From positions 27,187 to 91,186 of the forward strand of contig JAQGBZ010000253.1 in NCBI GenBank assembly GCA_034687125.1: a stretch of DNA of 64,000 nucleotides, given 5' to 3'. Below, piece after piece: positions 63,962 through 64,000 of the stretch; position 1 is the stretch's first letter, and each line of letters begins with the position of its first letter. The notes below the pieces were generated by a model. The model was given only the letters and a program-made list of their open reading frames with translations, had not been told where the DNA came from and made no database searches. The translations under genes and the position numbers were made by a program. Source of the DNA: Neelides folsomi (Eukaryota > Arthropoda > Collembola > Neelipleona > Neelidae).

Positions 63962-64000
63962 ATGAAACTTTGATTCGTTCCCCCGGCAATTAATTCAGAC

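Overview
This window is nuclear DNA from an animal. Every recognisable gene is split by spliceosomal GT..AG introns, many only 49 to 130 bases long, and the products are conserved metazoan proteins: neurofibromin, eIF3a, CCT-zeta, LSM7, PBDC1 and an acid-sphingomyelinase-like phosphodiesterase. A full-length neurofibromin argues against nematodes. The short introns, AT-leaning intergenic DNA and TCAGT-type initiator words fit an arthropod, possibly a small-genome crustacean, but the species cannot be fixed from the sequence alone. All gene models below were spliced by hand and each closes in frame.

Layout. From 1 to about 18 kb the DNA is nearly gene-free. It holds one small orphan membrane-protein ORF (2062-2412) and a candidate untranslated first exon near 6.6 kb. 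From 18.2 to 22.9 kb an eight-exon SMPDL3-like phosphodiesterase gene is read rightward. It keeps the family fold signatures but has lost two active-site histidines. From 22.9 to 32.6 kb there is an AT-rich gene desert. From 32.6 to 47.8 kb a complete 38-exon neurofibromin gene (2774 residues) is read leftward, with a MITE-like inverted-repeat element in its largest intron. From 47.8 to 64 kb the DNA is gene-dense: LSM7 (+), CCT6 (-), EIF3A (+), PBDC1 (+), an unrecognised 486-residue intracellular protein (-), and the last exon of a further gene (-) running off the right edge.

How the genes relate. NF1/LSM7 and CCT6/EIF3A are divergent pairs 850 and 600 bases apart, so each pair probably shares a promoter region. 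LSM7/CCT6 and PBDC1/unknown gene are convergent pairs. The right half is mostly housekeeping: mRNA decay and splicing (LSM7), cytosolic protein folding (CCT6), translation initiation (eIF3a), and Ras control (NF1). There is no operon-like functional unit. No transposase, CRISPR array, rRNA or tRNA gene was recognised.

The most notable observation is the SMPDL3-like gene. It is an intact, secreted, probably membrane-anchored member of a metal-dependent phosphodiesterase family, with GNM in place of GNH and GFFH in place of GHTH, which suggests a pseudoenzyme. Next are the unrecognised 486-residue protein with a PDZ-ligand C-terminus, the inverted-repeat element in the NF1 intron, the homogenised repeat in eIF3a, and an in-frame alternative donor in NF1.
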